DNA of 64,000 nt from Apostichopus japonicus (GCF_037975245.1 NC_092576.1:43903611-43967610); one strand, 5' to 3'; counted from the first letter of the stretch, positions 28,201-37,902 are shown. A program made the numbers and translations. Notes: a model not told the origin generated them from the letters alone.

Positions 28201-31200
28201 AGGTCACAGGTCATTTGGGGTCACCAGGGGTCAAATTGTGAACACCTTGAAAACAATATATCAAGAAGCGAGGCTTGGGCAGATCTCATATTTGGTTGTA
28301 GATGTACCCAATTTAAGAAGCCTACTGTATTTATTGCTTTTGATGGAGGTCATAGGTCATTTGAAGTCAACGTGCGCCAAACAGTTACTTTGTTCTCCTC
28401 TTACCTGTCTCTCTACACTAACACACCTTACGAAACAAATTACAATTACGGGCAATACAATATACAAATACGGGCATGACAATACCGGGTCGAATACTCG
28501 ACTTGGTAACAGTTGTTCAAATACATGATCAAAGGAAATGTATCGATTGGAGATCGTAAAGAAAAACTCTGAAAATCAGTAGAGAAATTACCAAATGTGT
28601 ACGAAGAGTAAGTTCGGTCCTTTCAAATTTTACGAAAGATCCAGCAAAACACTTTCGAAAAATTTACGCGAAACTGGCATATCGTGCTAAATGCAACTAA
28701 TGTCATGTAAACATGGCTCTAGTACACCCATTTATGATAAACCGTAAGACCACATCTGGTGTTAAGCGGGGGGGGGGGAAGAAAGTATTTTCTAGAATTT
28801 CCAAAAATACGGAAAAAATAAGGTCCTACCATAGTTACAGTAAGTGAATAGCAAATAGCCTAACCACCTCGTCTGTTATGGATCTTACGTAACTACAAAA
28901 ACAAAACTAATTGTATTTTGCGAACTTGACGTTTTCTACAAGAACATGGAAATAATGTGTAGCATTAGTTAATCATGCCGTGTGACCTAAAACATATTTT
29001 ATTACAAGGTTTACTTTCATAAAGATGGCCATAGCTTGATATCTTGTGCTGCGTGTATGAACTGTGCCTCGTGTATCATGGGGAATACTCCATAAAACGT
29101 TTCTTGGAAATGTGCCAAAAATGTTAACAAACAGGTGTTAGACAGGGGATGAGCGCACAGTTGTTTGGCAAGTTACCTGGGAAAATTCTGAGCACATGTA
29201 CAGTATCCTACCGCAGTATTTAAGTTGGGTTAAACCGTACTGCAGTTGTAAAGTGATGTACGTTTAGTGCGCGCTATTCATTGTTAGGCAGTCTAGAAAC
29301 GGGGCTTTGCCGAACGTTTTTTGTTTCATAATATCGGAGGTTCTGTAAGTTCAACTTTTTAAAGATTGTAAGACAGATTAAATATCTTTTCATTTTATAA
29401 CATAATATAGCTACGCTAACTTGTCATTTAAAAATTTTCATCAGTTTCGTGACAATTTAAATTAAAAAAGTTGTCAGTATTTTGCATCCTCAAGTGCGAA
29501 TTTTTTTTTATCGCCAGACACGCAAAAATTTCCTTTTCCTTTTCCAGGGTCTTCGCTCCACCAGGGCCCTAGTCCGGTCCCCTGGACCCCACGCCTTTAT
29601 GCTCGCACAATATGCGTGCTCGGCGTTTTCTCGCGATTTCGCGAACGTTTAAACGTTTAAACGAACGAAAATCGGCCGTTTAAACGTTTAGGTCTTTAAA
29701 CGAAAACTCACAGCCCTAGAAACAATATCGCAAGGGAAGCTTGGACAGATCGCATATTTGATATGTACTTGTACCAGATTGAGTACAAGAAGCCTAATTT
29801 TGTGGGTGGATGCCAAGGGTCGTTTGAAATCAACAGGGGTCAAATAGTGGAGGAAAAAAAAATAACACAATATTTCAACAAGGACAGATGCCATATTTAG
29901 TATTACAGTTAGTACAAGAAGCCTGTTGTTGAGGTCAATTGTCATTTCAGGACAGCCTGTGTCATTTTGAATTTATTGTTTGTCACATAACACTGCTTTT
30001 CAATGTATTACTTAGACCAATACCAAGTATGTTGTACACCATCAATATACATTACGGTACGTCAGATTCATAAAGAAAACTGCTCAAACTGTCACATCAT
30101 CGAAACCACAATGCATCTTTGTATTCTGGTTATGTTTTTAGCTTAACGATGTATTGTTGAAGACGTAATGAAGGTTCATATCTAGTTTTATTTGTTTGTT
30201 GGCTTATTCGGGGGTCTGCTTATACGTTTGTGAGATAAACAAAACTCGCAGAAAATTAACTCAGCAATTTACAATTATATTCAAACGAATTGACAGGGAA
30301 AAAATCGATGTGATACTTGTTCTATGACGATTAATTCAAAATCCTCTTACTCTAGAAGAGATCACCCAGACCTCCTATATTCTCACCCCAAATATGCCCT
30401 CCCCCCTCCCTCCTTTCAAGCACCCTAGAGATATTCCTTCTATTTAAGGTATGTTGAAAATGATCGGTTATTTTCAATAACTGATAAACAAATATAAACA
30501 AATGGATAAGGTAAGAGCAAATCATTGCATGATTTACATTTTGTTAACTTTCTTCCTTCAGATAGAGTTGGAAAACATGTCAGGTCAGGTGACTATCTGT
30601 CTGTTTGAACAGGAATAGTGTGGTGCCGTTTATGAGCACGCGACAATGAACGGAACAGGCCGGGTGGGGAGGAGGGGGAGGGGTGGGGGTTAACACGGGT
30701 TGAAAAGAATGAAACAGAGCCGTACTTCAACTTATCTATTCACTGCTGCCCCACTGTAATTATTTATAACAAGTTTCCGATTGAGGCTCGATGTCTCAAT
30801 AGAACTTGTTTAGAGACTTTTGGATTTGGAGTTAAAATTTTGGCCTTAAAGAAAAAGCATCCATGATACCGCTTTAGTTGTTTTCAAGCTTTTCGGTAGC
30901 CGGTGTGTTCCTGATCCTTCCAAGAAACGGCTGTTACAGAGGGAGGGACTACTTTTGATGTAATGCGTTCATTTGGTTAATCTTTGTTCTGCAGTATCAA
31001 AAATAGTAACAATTAAAGAAGAATGTAATGGCAACTGACTGATTCTCTTTCTTTCTCTGATTTTAGCCTACAAGACTGTCTGCAGCCCTCGATACCCGTC
31101 GGACCATCTCTATCCACACTGAAATCTCGGGGAGTGAATGGTAAAGTTCTTACTTATTAATCACTTAATGACTCATGTGTCATGTTGTTTACAGTTCGAA

Positions 31201-34200
31201 CCATTCCCGTAGTCGACATTTGATTGGGTTTTAGTTCCAGTAAAACTGAGGGCGCCATATCAACGGGCGACATTGTTTGTTGTAGTAAACATGGACAGAT
31301 ATTCATGAGTCAGAAATTTGGGAGATATCAATCACTAATTGATGTTGTATAATACAGTGTATAGTGTACTTTGCAACAGGTAAAGTTAATTCGTTTTTTT
31401 TTTAAGTGGGACACTGCAAATGTTGCTATTTCATAACGAAATCTCGAAATTTCGGCTAAAATTCTTCAATTTTCAACTGTTTAATCATAAAGTAGTACCC
31501 CTGAAATGTCGACTACTTTCACAACAAGTCGACTAATTCATCTAAATTTTGACGTTTTTGGAAACTCTACTTGTTTATTATGACCGTAAATACGTTTTTA
31601 ATTAAAGTTTATCATTGGAATTGTGAAATTGTTGACAAAAGTTTCTTATAGACCCATCTATTAAATTTGACTTCTATGTTAGACTGATAGATTCTGTAGA
31701 TTCTGTCAAAAAGTTGAGAAAAGTCGAAACACGATGGATGAAGAAACGTATAGAAATCAACTCACACCATTACAGAGTTGCGACTAATGATCCAATTGTA
31801 TGATCTAGCACTGCCTTGTATTGCATCCTTTAGTTAAACATACAACGAAGGGCAGAAGATTAATTATGTGTCTTGCAAAACACATATTTTGAAAAGTGTT
31901 GGTATCCGCCCTTTGACCTGGTATTGTGCTATGAATACACGGCTATGAAAACGCTGAAAGTAATGACAAACACTATAAGATGGTTTCCAAAGTAAACAAA
32001 ATGACACATGTATTGCAACATCGTTAAAACTTTAACACTCGCAGACTAATATAGTGTGAGGTGTATGTGAAATAAATGTCTATTATTTTCCTAACGATTA
32101 ATATCTTTCCTCATCAATGGCGAGATAAAGGTACTCTATCTTTATATACCTGATGTATCGGAGTGTGTGATAGATATGCTTCGTGTTCATAACGGCCGAT
32201 ATTCAAGGTATATGTACAATGACGTTAAGGGTTTGAGAATTGATGGAATGGTAATCACTCGCAATTCTAAACAACTATTGAATATAGGTCAAATATTGCA
32301 GGAAAAAAAAACAACAAATTACAGTTTTAAAAATGTGTGATGATCTTATCGTATAACATTGAACAGATTTATAGTTTATTAAATATTTCATGGTAGCTGG
32401 GTGCTAACCAGGGACTGGAACGGATAGGGGGATTAATTGGGAACATCTACAGTTTGTTGTTTATAAAATATATCCTCAAGTGTAGTTTACCAACAGTATG
32501 TCTGTTTTCACCATGCTCTCCAAAACTACTTTTCTAAAGAACATGTGACACCATGACAACCACAAATATCATCAGCGAAAATAAATAATATGCATCCCTA
32601 GCGACAACAAAGATCTTAGTAAAACGTAATATGGTTGTTTCTATTGTGTATTGGTCAAAATGTTTCATTCACTAATACATCATTGATAATTTTGTATTCG
32701 TTAAAGCCTTAATATTGTTTGTTAATCTTACAGTTTTCTGGATTCCTGATTCTGCTAAGTATGATGAACAATATAAGCTTGATCTCGGTTCTGGTCGTTG
32801 GCGAGTAAGTAATCATTACATCTCCTGTATAATAATTATTTCGTCATATTTGTTTAAATAACATATCGATATTGTAATTACTAGCAGGAGCATCGAGATA
32901 CCACTGACATGGTACTTGAATACCCCAGATGTTTAAAATTTAGCGCACGTCACTGTGATAGCATGGCATAGTCAAAGTAACGAACAGGAAGTGACGTCAT
33001 CGGATGAACTAACTATAAATGTGATATATCAATAACTGTTTCATTGAGTCAAATGTCGGTTACCAGTTGATAGTTGCTGACATATAATTAAAAACAGAAA
33101 TTAGTGACATTTCGGGTGAGCAGAGACAAGTGAGGAAAACACGCTGAGTGTTTGGATGAAAGTTAATAGTAAGAAATATTTATAAATATGCAATAGGTTG
33201 ATTAAAATTATGTAGTTTACAAATATTACTGAACATACACTGAGTGGACTGAAGGGATGTAGTCAACAATTATAATTAAACATACAATGGGTGGGTTAAC
33301 GTGATGTAGTCAACTAATAATACTAACACACAATGAGTGGATTGGAGGGATGTAGTCAAGAAATATTACTAAACAAGCAATAGGTGGGTTAAAGGGATGT
33401 AGTCAACAAATATTACTTAACATACACTTAGTTGATTAAAGTGATGCAGTCAACATATAATATTAAACATACAATGGGTGGATTAAAGGGATGTAGTCAA
33501 CAAATATTACTAAAGAAGCAATGGGTGGATTAAAGGGATGTAGTCAAGAAATATTAGAAAACATACATGTGTGGGTTAACGTGATGTAGTCAAGAAATAT
33601 TACTAAACAAGCAATAGGTGGGTTAAAGGGATGTAGTCAACAAATATTACTTAACATACACTTAGTTGATTAAAGTGATGCAGTCAACATATAATATTAA
33701 ACATACAATGGGTGGATTAAAGGGATGTAGTCAACAAATATTACTAAAGAAGCAATGGGTGGATTAAAGGAGTGTAGTCAAGAAATATTAGAAAACATAC
33801 ATGTGTGGGTTAACGTGATGTAGTCAACAAATAATACTAACAAGCAATAGGTGGATTAAAGGGATGTAGTCGACACATATTACTTAACATACACTTCAAA
33901 ATAAAATAAAACTGTTGGCAAACTGCATATCCACCAGAGAGCCTGTATAAAAGTAAGTTGGCCTGCCGTTTCGATCCTAGCAGGATCTTCTTCAGAGGCT
34001 AAATGACAAGTACAGTGACAGAAGGGACAAAAAAATGTACAGAAAACAAACAGGTTAATGAGCACGGTGAACACAATGAGATAGATGAAAGGGGATTATA
34101 AGTAGACAAGGGATGGAGAGAAGAAAGCAACAGGGGAAGAGGAGAGGTAGGAGATAAACAGTGGAGGGACAAAGAGAGGATTAAAGGAACAGGGTAGGGA

Positions 34201-35667
34201 ATAAACTGGAGAGGGACAAAGACAGAAAGATGTGGAGAAAAAAGGAGGGGAAGAGAGCTGTGTTGATTAAAGTGAGCTGTAGTTGATTAAAGTGATGCAG
34301 TCATCATATATTACTAAACATACAATGGGTGGATTAAAGGGATGTTGTCAACAAATATTACTAAAGAAGCAATGGGTGGATTAAAGGGATGTAGTCAAGA
34401 AATATTACTAAAGAAGCAATGGGTGGATTAAAGGGATGTAGTCAACACATATTACTAAACCTGCAATGGGTGAATTAAAGGGATGTAGTCAACAAATATT
34501 ACTAAACATACAATGGGTGGATTAGATTGATGTAGTCAACAATTAGTATTAAACATACACTCAGTGGATCAGAGTGATGTAGTCAACAAATATTACTGGA
34601 CAAGCAATTGGTGCATTAAAGGGATGTAGTCAACAATTAGTACTAAAAACACTGAGTGTATTAAAGTGATGTAGTCAACAAATACAGTATTTCAAAATTT
34701 GCACTGAATTGATAAATAAGAAAGAAAGAAAGATATATGGCAGTGGGTTGATTAACATAAACATTAACAGATATTACTTAACATTGCATGGTTGGTTTAA
34801 AGTGTTGTAGTACCAATCATTGCTAAATATTGGGTTGATGTAAAATTTATAAACATTATTGAACATCAAAATGTAACTCATTCCATAGTAGGTATAGTAT
34901 AAAGTGTACTAGTAACAGTCACCGTGGTAACGTGATGACGTATTAGTATAATATATTACATACCTAACAGTAAGAGGTATAAAGTCTTGTAGAGAACACT
35001 TATAACTAAACAATCACTAAAATATTGGTTTAAATGATGAAGTGAACACAAACTTCTCATCATCCAATGAGTTGGGTAAAGTGATAGTAATCAATCATAT
35101 ATCTCTAACAATCCAATCAAGCACTTGGTAACTAAAGGTACATTTAAAAAAAACGCACACACACACATATATTTACATATCTAATGAGCAACTGAAATGT
35201 CATATTAATGTAGAAATGTCATATTAATGTATTCACTACTAAATAAACTACATTTAATTGATGGGTAAGGATTAAATATTTCAATTATGATATACACTGT
35301 TATACATCCAAATATCTAAAAGTTATGATTATTCCCCCCGCCCTCCCCCCCACCACCAATAAAAAAAAAACACATGTAAAATGATTAGGCTTTTTAACCA
35401 CGCATTTCAATAAGGTTTAATGTTTAGAGGAGAAAAGCAGTAACTTCATATTAAACATTTTTCGTTATATTATAATCCACTCTTATACATACACATATTT
35501 AAAAATTATGATAATATTAGGGGGAAAAAAACTGAAAATGATCATTACCCCTGCCCTCAACAAGAAAATAAAATAATAGTAATGTAAATGACTGGGCCTA
35601 TCACCCAAGCATTCTGTTTGCATGATTTTTATTCTTCTTTGTCCTGTAGAAGGCTGGATCCTGGTAG
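10074..35667 (+). CDS. NLR-like NACHT NTPase with LRR-like exon modules (whole gene, spliced)
   Basis: Multi-exon gene for a STAND-type NTPase of the NLR (innate immune receptor) family. Coding exons: 10074-10239, 10969-12470, 15945-16153, 19229-19305, 19998-20053, 20806-20925, 22273-22481, 31067-31140, 32734-32804 and a doubtful last exon from 35650. All joins keep one open frame (828 codons to 32804). Seen in the product: proline-rich N-terminus (1-56), NACHT domain with P-loop GEPGYGKST (138-146), Walker B ILDGYDE (D219) and a TTR sensor-like strand (252-254), then two LRR-like modules. NLR proteins use ATP-driven oligomerisation to signal; ligand and partners cannot be read here. No CARD, Death or pyrin domain is seen, so the N-terminus is unusual. 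Splice sites were inferred by eye. The 3' end is uncertain (frameshift-like). Alternative: a partly decayed paralogue in a tandem NLR cluster. Confidence 0.75.
10969..12470 (+). CDS. NLR exon 2: NACHT domain
   Basis: A single large exon of 1502 nt, entered after TTATTTTAG and left at GAC|GTAAGT, phase 0. It contains the nucleotide-binding NACHT module: a leader with QYDAVQPVPYIKDRLYCVD, the P-loop GEPGYGKST, Walker B VIILDGYDEYP, the TTR strand, and an all-helical C-terminal part ending in CSKIV...LLQIASSHD. An ORF in the same frame extends upstream to 10905, but that stretch is hydrophobic, contains the acceptor and probably is intron. The last 30 or so residues resemble the separate linker exon at 20806, so the linker motif is fused to the NACHT exon here. 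Confidence 0.88.
13210..13482. mobile_element. MITE-like element with imperfect TIRs
   Basis: Left end (TTTTTCTTTCCTAGGACGAA and TAAGGG) pairs with the inverted right end (CCCTTATCCGTCCTGGGAAT) over about 35 bp. No coding capacity; a target duplication is not clear. It lies in the NLR intron after the NACHT exon. Confidence 0.5.
14207..14260. repeat. 25-bp direct repeat, two copies
   Basis: CGTTGCTAGTTACACACATG followed by TATAA occurs twice in a row. An older, looser duplication (CCCGCAGGGCGAGTCACGTA / CCCGCATGGCGGGTCACGTA) lies just upstream at 14080-14190. Confidence 0.85.
14290..15100. repeat. TAGGCCTA-rich patch
   Basis: Many AGGCCTA/TAGGCCT occurrences and TAACGTTAG variants within a few hundred bases. 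Similar patches occur near 41200-41470 and 47380-47900. They look like simple-motif enrichment or remnants of one repeat family. Confidence 0.45.
15945..16153 (+). CDS. NLR exon 3: LRR-like module A, part 1
   Basis: 209 nt, phase 0 in, phase 2 out, flanked by TTCTTCAG and G|GTAAGA. It starts IPISHLSLKWSFSGFD and ends INYGIKSPRFKELW; regularly spaced leucines and a beta-strand-like VEKISIN suggest ribonuclease-inhibitor-like LRR units. Same length and phases as the exon at 22273, with clear residue similarity (IPI..L.WSFS..D, SGLSL, RFK.L). Confidence 0.8.
16263..18568. mobile_element. 2.3-kb non-autonomous DNA transposon with TIRs and 5-bp TSD
   Basis: Ends CAGGCGCGTATCCAGG (left) and CCTGGATACGCACCTG (right) are inverted copies with one mismatch, flanked by GGTAT at 16258-16262 and 18569-18573. 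Inside, a motif like GGCGCGATGCGTACAAGAAA recurs near 16334, 17832 and 17911. No transposase ORF is recognised. Superfamily unassigned: TIR style resembles hAT ends, but hAT gives 8-bp TSDs. It could be two nested elements sharing outer ends. Confidence 0.65.
18356..18524. repeat. Polypyrimidine (CT-rich) tract
   Basis: Nearly pure T/C over about 165 bp, inside the 2.3-kb element. ORFs on both strands (Phe/Ser/Leu- or Lys/Glu-rich) are composition artefacts. Confidence 0.9.
19229..19305 (+). CDS. NLR exon 4: LRR-like module A, part 2
   Basis: 77 nt, phase 2 in, phase 1 out, acceptor TTTGAAG, donor AAAG|GTACGA. Joined to exon 3 it reads ELWLDNCKLPSSIKP..., an LRR-type strand and turn, then ESRSRNIK. 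It matches the module B exon at 31067 (LDLQDCLQPSIP...LKSRGVN) in position, phase and residues. Confidence 0.7.
19386..19562 (+). repeat. G-rich tracts, quadruplex-like, in NLR intron
   Basis: Two clusters (19386-19440 and 19527-19562) with at least four runs of three or more G separated by short loops on the coding strand, between NLR exons 4 and 5. Confidence 0.6.
19998..20053 (+). CDS. NLR exon 5: LRR-like module A, part 3
   Basis: 56 nt, phase 1 in, phase 0 out, acceptor TTTTTACAG, donor AAG|GTTTGT. It encodes VISSNEARYLDLISGTWRK; the ending Y.LDL.SG.WR recurs in the exon at 32734. Confidence 0.7.
20806..20925 (+). CDS. NLR exon 6: linker between the two modules
   Basis: 120 nt, phase 0 on both sides, acceptor TTCAATAG, donor GAC|GTAAGT. 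It encodes PDDIQTITEMCSDGLVIHRD... ending VEASNHD. The C...V(I)....R..V..L..AS.HD pattern copies the tail of the NACHT exon, including the identical GAC|GTAAGT boundary. It probably folds as a short helical spacer; no function is known to me. Confidence 0.75.
21575..21925. repeat. C-rich degenerate repeat in NLR intron
   Basis: Runs of C (21579-21590, 21788-21799) and recurring CACCC/CACCCCT. Similar C-rich stretches occur at 23340-23620, 23880-23950 and 25785-25800, always on the same strand. Confidence 0.7.
22273..22481 (+). CDS. NLR exon 7: LRR-like module B, part 1
   Basis: 209 nt, phase 0 in, phase 2 out, acceptor CTTTCTTCAG, donor GGA|GTAAGT. It encodes IPIFQVDLTWSFSKIDEDGN... to SQRFKQL. 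It is homologous to exon 3. Its 3' 93 nt and donor lie inside a 117-bp tandem duplication (see 22389-22622). Confidence 0.8.
22389..22622 (+). repeat. 117-bp tandem duplication covering the 3' part of NLR exon 7 and its donor
   Basis: CATACAGACAGAGAAAGGGA at 22389 recurs at 22506. Copies differ at only a handful of bases and both carry CTGNA|GTAAGT. The unit is 39 codons long. Copy 2 has no acceptor of its own beyond a weak CATACAG. Confidence 0.9.
22623..27080. other. NLR long intron, first part
   Basis: No exon of the module type is found here. It holds AT-rich sequence, C-rich tracts and a two-copy direct repeat (24258-24340) centred on AGAAGTTGTATTCAAT and AGACGCGTGCG. Confidence 0.45.
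23340..23620. repeat. C-rich and (CA)n low-complexity tract
   Basis: CCCCAC-type runs and a CA repeat near 23498-23523 in the long NLR intron; the ORF across it is compositional. Confidence 0.8.
27088..27115 (+). repeat. Strong G-quadruplex-type motif
   Basis: GGGAGGGAGGGTGGGGGAGG and further Gs: more than four G-runs with 1-base loops, in the NLR intron. Confidence 0.65.
27130..27560. repeat. Intronic segmental duplication, copy 1 (with 30460-30880)
   Basis: Shares in the same order with 30460-30880: AACTGA(A/T)AAACAAA, GTAGAGTTG/ATAGAGTTG, a GGTGC(G/C)G..TTTGAGCAC/TATGAGCAC stretch, GTGGGGAGGGGTGGGGGTT-like G-tract, then ATTGAG(A/G)... and GGATT(C/T)GGA. Confidence 0.6.
27783..28390. repeat. 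Composite interspersed repeat with about 150-bp tandem units
   Basis: A GT-rich start then GCTTGTAAACACGACATCTC and four units containing CATATTTGGTGTGTAGAA, GGTGGAGGTCA.AGGTCATTTGG and GGTCAAATTGTGAA. The same family occurs at 29715-30000 and 38400-40260. ORFs inside it are not genes. Confidence 0.75.
29508..29714. mobile_element. Probable DNA-transposon terminus with clustered GTTTAAAC palindromes
   Basis: CGTTTAAACGTTTAAACG occurs near 29648, and TTTAAACG variants continue to 29702. The segment ends CACAGCCCTAG and splits the composite repeat (27783-28390 / 29715-30000). Subterminal repeats of this kind are usual in hAT-like elements; the partner end was not found. Confidence 0.4.
29715..30000. 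repeat. Composite interspersed repeat, continued
   Basis: Same family as 27783-28390 (GGAAGCTTGGACAGAT, GAGTACAAGAAGCCTA, AACAGGGGTCAAATAGTG). It looks like the continuation after an insertion. Confidence 0.65.
30460..30880. repeat. Intronic segmental duplication, copy 2
   Basis: Second copy of 27130-27560, ending about 190 bp before NLR exon 8. Diverged but colinear. Confidence 0.6.
31067..31140 (+). CDS. NLR exon 8: LRR-like module B, part 2
   Basis: 74 nt after an 8.6-kb intron, acceptor TCTGATTTTAG, donor AATG|GTAAAG, phase 2 in and 1 out. It encodes DLQDCLQPSIPVGPSLSTLK and on, aligned with exon 4. Phase and residue similarity justify the join despite the distance. Confidence 0.7.
32734..32804 (+). 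CDS. NLR exon 9: LRR-like module B, part 3
   Basis: 71 nt, acceptor TAATCTTACAG, donor GCGA|GTAAGT, phase 1 in and 0 out. It encodes VFWIPDSAKYDEQYKLDLGS then GRWR, matching exon 5 at Y.LDL.SG.WR. Confidence 0.72.
33215..33893. repeat. 46-47-bp minisatellite with higher-order 234-bp repeat
   Basis: Unit close to ACATACAATGGGTGGATTAA AGGGATGTAGTCAACAAATATT(ACTAA), about 14 copies. A block of five units (33358-33591) is repeated nearly exactly at 33592-33826. It lies between NLR exon 9 and the last exon. Confidence 0.92.
33894..34269. mobile_element. Insertion splitting the minisatellite
   Basis: About 375 bp unrelated to the minisatellite, including the palindrome GATCCTAGCAGGATC within CCGTTTCGATCCTAGCAGGA, then purine-rich sequence. 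The minisatellite resumes on the far side, so this is an insertion. Class unknown. Confidence 0.55.
34270..34690. repeat. 47-bp minisatellite, second block
   Basis: About nine more copies of the same unit (GGGATGTAGTCAACA...), more diverged toward the 3' end. Confidence 0.9.
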
Positions 35668-35885
35668 ATGAATTACGCAGGTACATGTTCCTGAAGACGA
35701 TCTGTTCTGATCCCGCTGGAGTTATTATACACCACTCAGTTCATCGAAAATTGCTTGCCCGAGGTTTACACACACAAGTTGGGAGTGTACTGGGAAACTT
35801 CACGGGAATTCGGGTCTCTATAAATAATTGTGACGTTGTTACAACATTGGCCATCGTCGTCTTTAAATATTTCATTTGGCTTTAA
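35650..35885 (+). CDS. NLR last exon or decayed third linker (ambiguous)
   Basis: Acceptor TTTGTCCTGTAG at 35649. In the frame demanded by exon 9 (phase 0) it reads only KAGSW and stops at 35665-35667. In the next frame a 78-codon ORF runs to TAA at 35883-35885 and contains KTICSDPAGVIIHHSVHRKL, resembling the linker exon (TEMCSDGLVIHRD). Either the gene ends with a five-residue tail, or a missed exon or one-base shift separates the pieces, or a later acceptor (for example CTGAAG|ACG near 35698) is used. The shifted-frame end is hydrophobic (LAIVVFKYFIWL). I see no convincing AATAAA in the following kilobase. Confidence 0.35.
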
Positions 35886-37120
35886 TAACCATCGCTGTTT
35901 TAAAATACTATGTGTCGATATTTGTTTACATTTCTTACTCAGGGGACTGTTAGTTATGTAGTTAATGGTTTAAATCATCATACTTCTTTTTAACTCACTC
36001 GATTTTATACTGAGATTTTCAAATTTGTTTCTTCTGTTAAGCATTTTTTTTCTGTATCACTTCATGGATATTTCTTCTGCCAATTATAAAGAAGGAACGA
36101 TTTATGTCAGAATGACGTGCTTATCAATAAGTTATTTCCGAAAATAATATTTAAAAAAAACTATTTGAGAAAAACACTTTTTCATCGGATTGTAGTTGAT
36201 GGAGTGATTACAAAGAAAATTGAATCTTGATGAGTTTGTCTGCCTCGGTTTTGAGATTTCACATTGTGATATAGGTATAGTTTAATAGAAGGTTACATAA
36301 CACTGTAGATAAAGTTACGGTTCGTGGTAGTATTAGAGAGACGTTAGTTTCACATTCCTAAGGTGTAACTGTGGGTGTCACATAAGTTCAGACACCCCCT
36401 ATCATGAACCCAGGAATCTTGAAAATGAAGAACACTGACCTAGCAGTATTTATGTAGTTTACCTCCGTGGTAATTAATTTAGAAGTACATATGTTGTCAT
36501 GGTAAATATAGTAATTCTATAACGAGAATCGATGCGTGAGTGGTTATGGATAGTCAGTAAGTGAATGGAGATACTGCATATGGTGGAGAGGATATTGAGA
36601 TTTAATTACACCATCAAATGTCCACACTGACGCATGTCTTCTCATCTCTTGGAAAACAAGAAGTAGTTATAATATAAAGCAAATAGAATAACTAAACTTG
36701 ACGCGAAATTTGGAAACAAAATTGTAGAAAAGATGAATAGTGACATATGGATATCAGAGGATGTGCATGTTAAGATATGTATTTTTGGTATTATAATAAG
36801 CAATTAAGTCAGTTTCTGTACAAATATGAATTAATAATTAATAATATTGAGTATCCAGTCAATTATTTTGCTCTTCGTGATATTTCATTTAAAGAGGGCG
36901 AATTTAATGAACGTTGTTAATGTCTCAGTACTTGTTTGCAAAATTTATACTTCGACCTTCCAGCTTACTGTACTAAAAGCTCAGAGAAAATGACACCGTT
37001 CTATGCATTTTTCATATCAATAGAAATTAGTTTCATTGAGTTATCTGTCGTTACCAAATTTGAGCTGAATAAAATTCGCCGGCTTTTATAACGAGTCCGT
37101 AGATTAAACAAACTTCAATC
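35886..37120. other. Intergenic stretch after the NLR gene
   Basis: AT-rich, no coding exon or clear element. The NLR 3'UTR presumably lies here, but no AATAAA stands out before about 37068. Confidence 0.4.
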
Positions 37121-37124
37121 AAAA

Positions 37125-37340
37125 TTTGCGAGCCCCGCCCACCAGATCATGCGCCAATCAAACCTGTCTGTTTTGTTTACGACCGTTAAGCCTAGTGTAA
37201 TGAACATGTTGAAATGGGCGGTTGCAGTGATTTTACGGTATATCGTTCGCGCCCTAAGGGTAACAGAAAATAAATGTCTTTCTTTCGATTGCGACAGCTT
37301 TTCTCTATTAACCCGTCTGGTCACAGTGCATGTAGAATAA
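37125..37340 (+). promoter_or_regulatory. Promoter-like GC-box/CCAAT island
   Basis: CCCCGCCCACC, CCAAT (37153) and GGGCGG (37217) within 100 bp, in otherwise AT-rich sequence, followed at 37393 by a possible donor TCAG|GTATTG. Small ORFs overlap it. No gene is assigned; it could drive an untranslated exon of the Rab11-FIP gene 12 kb on, or be chance. Confidence 0.25.
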
Positions 37341-37902
37341 CAACATTGAATCTACTTCGAAAGTTTGTTTTCCTAAATTCATCATCAAGTCAGGTATTGA
37401 GACTTTTACATAAAGTTTTGTTTTTATCTTTTTTTGATGTATTGTGCATAGTTCATACTTAAAATTAAGAAGTGCAAATATTATGAGGGTTTAACGGAAC
37501 CTCAACGCTTCTGTAACATATCCAGTCTTTGTTGCGTAGAAACATTTTACAGCAATGAATACATATATTAATATGTGATTGCATGTAACTTGTATTATAG
37601 CCTTACCTGTAGATTTTACTTACCTTTGGCTTTGACTGGTTTCCTAGAACCACTTCTTAGGATATTATATGATCGGTTGTCATATTTAGAGATAGCCAAA
37701 TTAAGTATCATACTACTCTGATTGGTGGAAAGTGAACATGTGATGGTTATTTAATATGTGATGGTTATATAGGCGAACTTTATTTCAACAAGGACGGTGT
37801 TCATTGTACGTCAAACTTTTAATAAAAGTAAAGTAAATCATCTGTACAGTTGTTATTTACTTTATTAAATCTGAGGAATCACACGAGGTTGCGTTGGATA
37901 CT

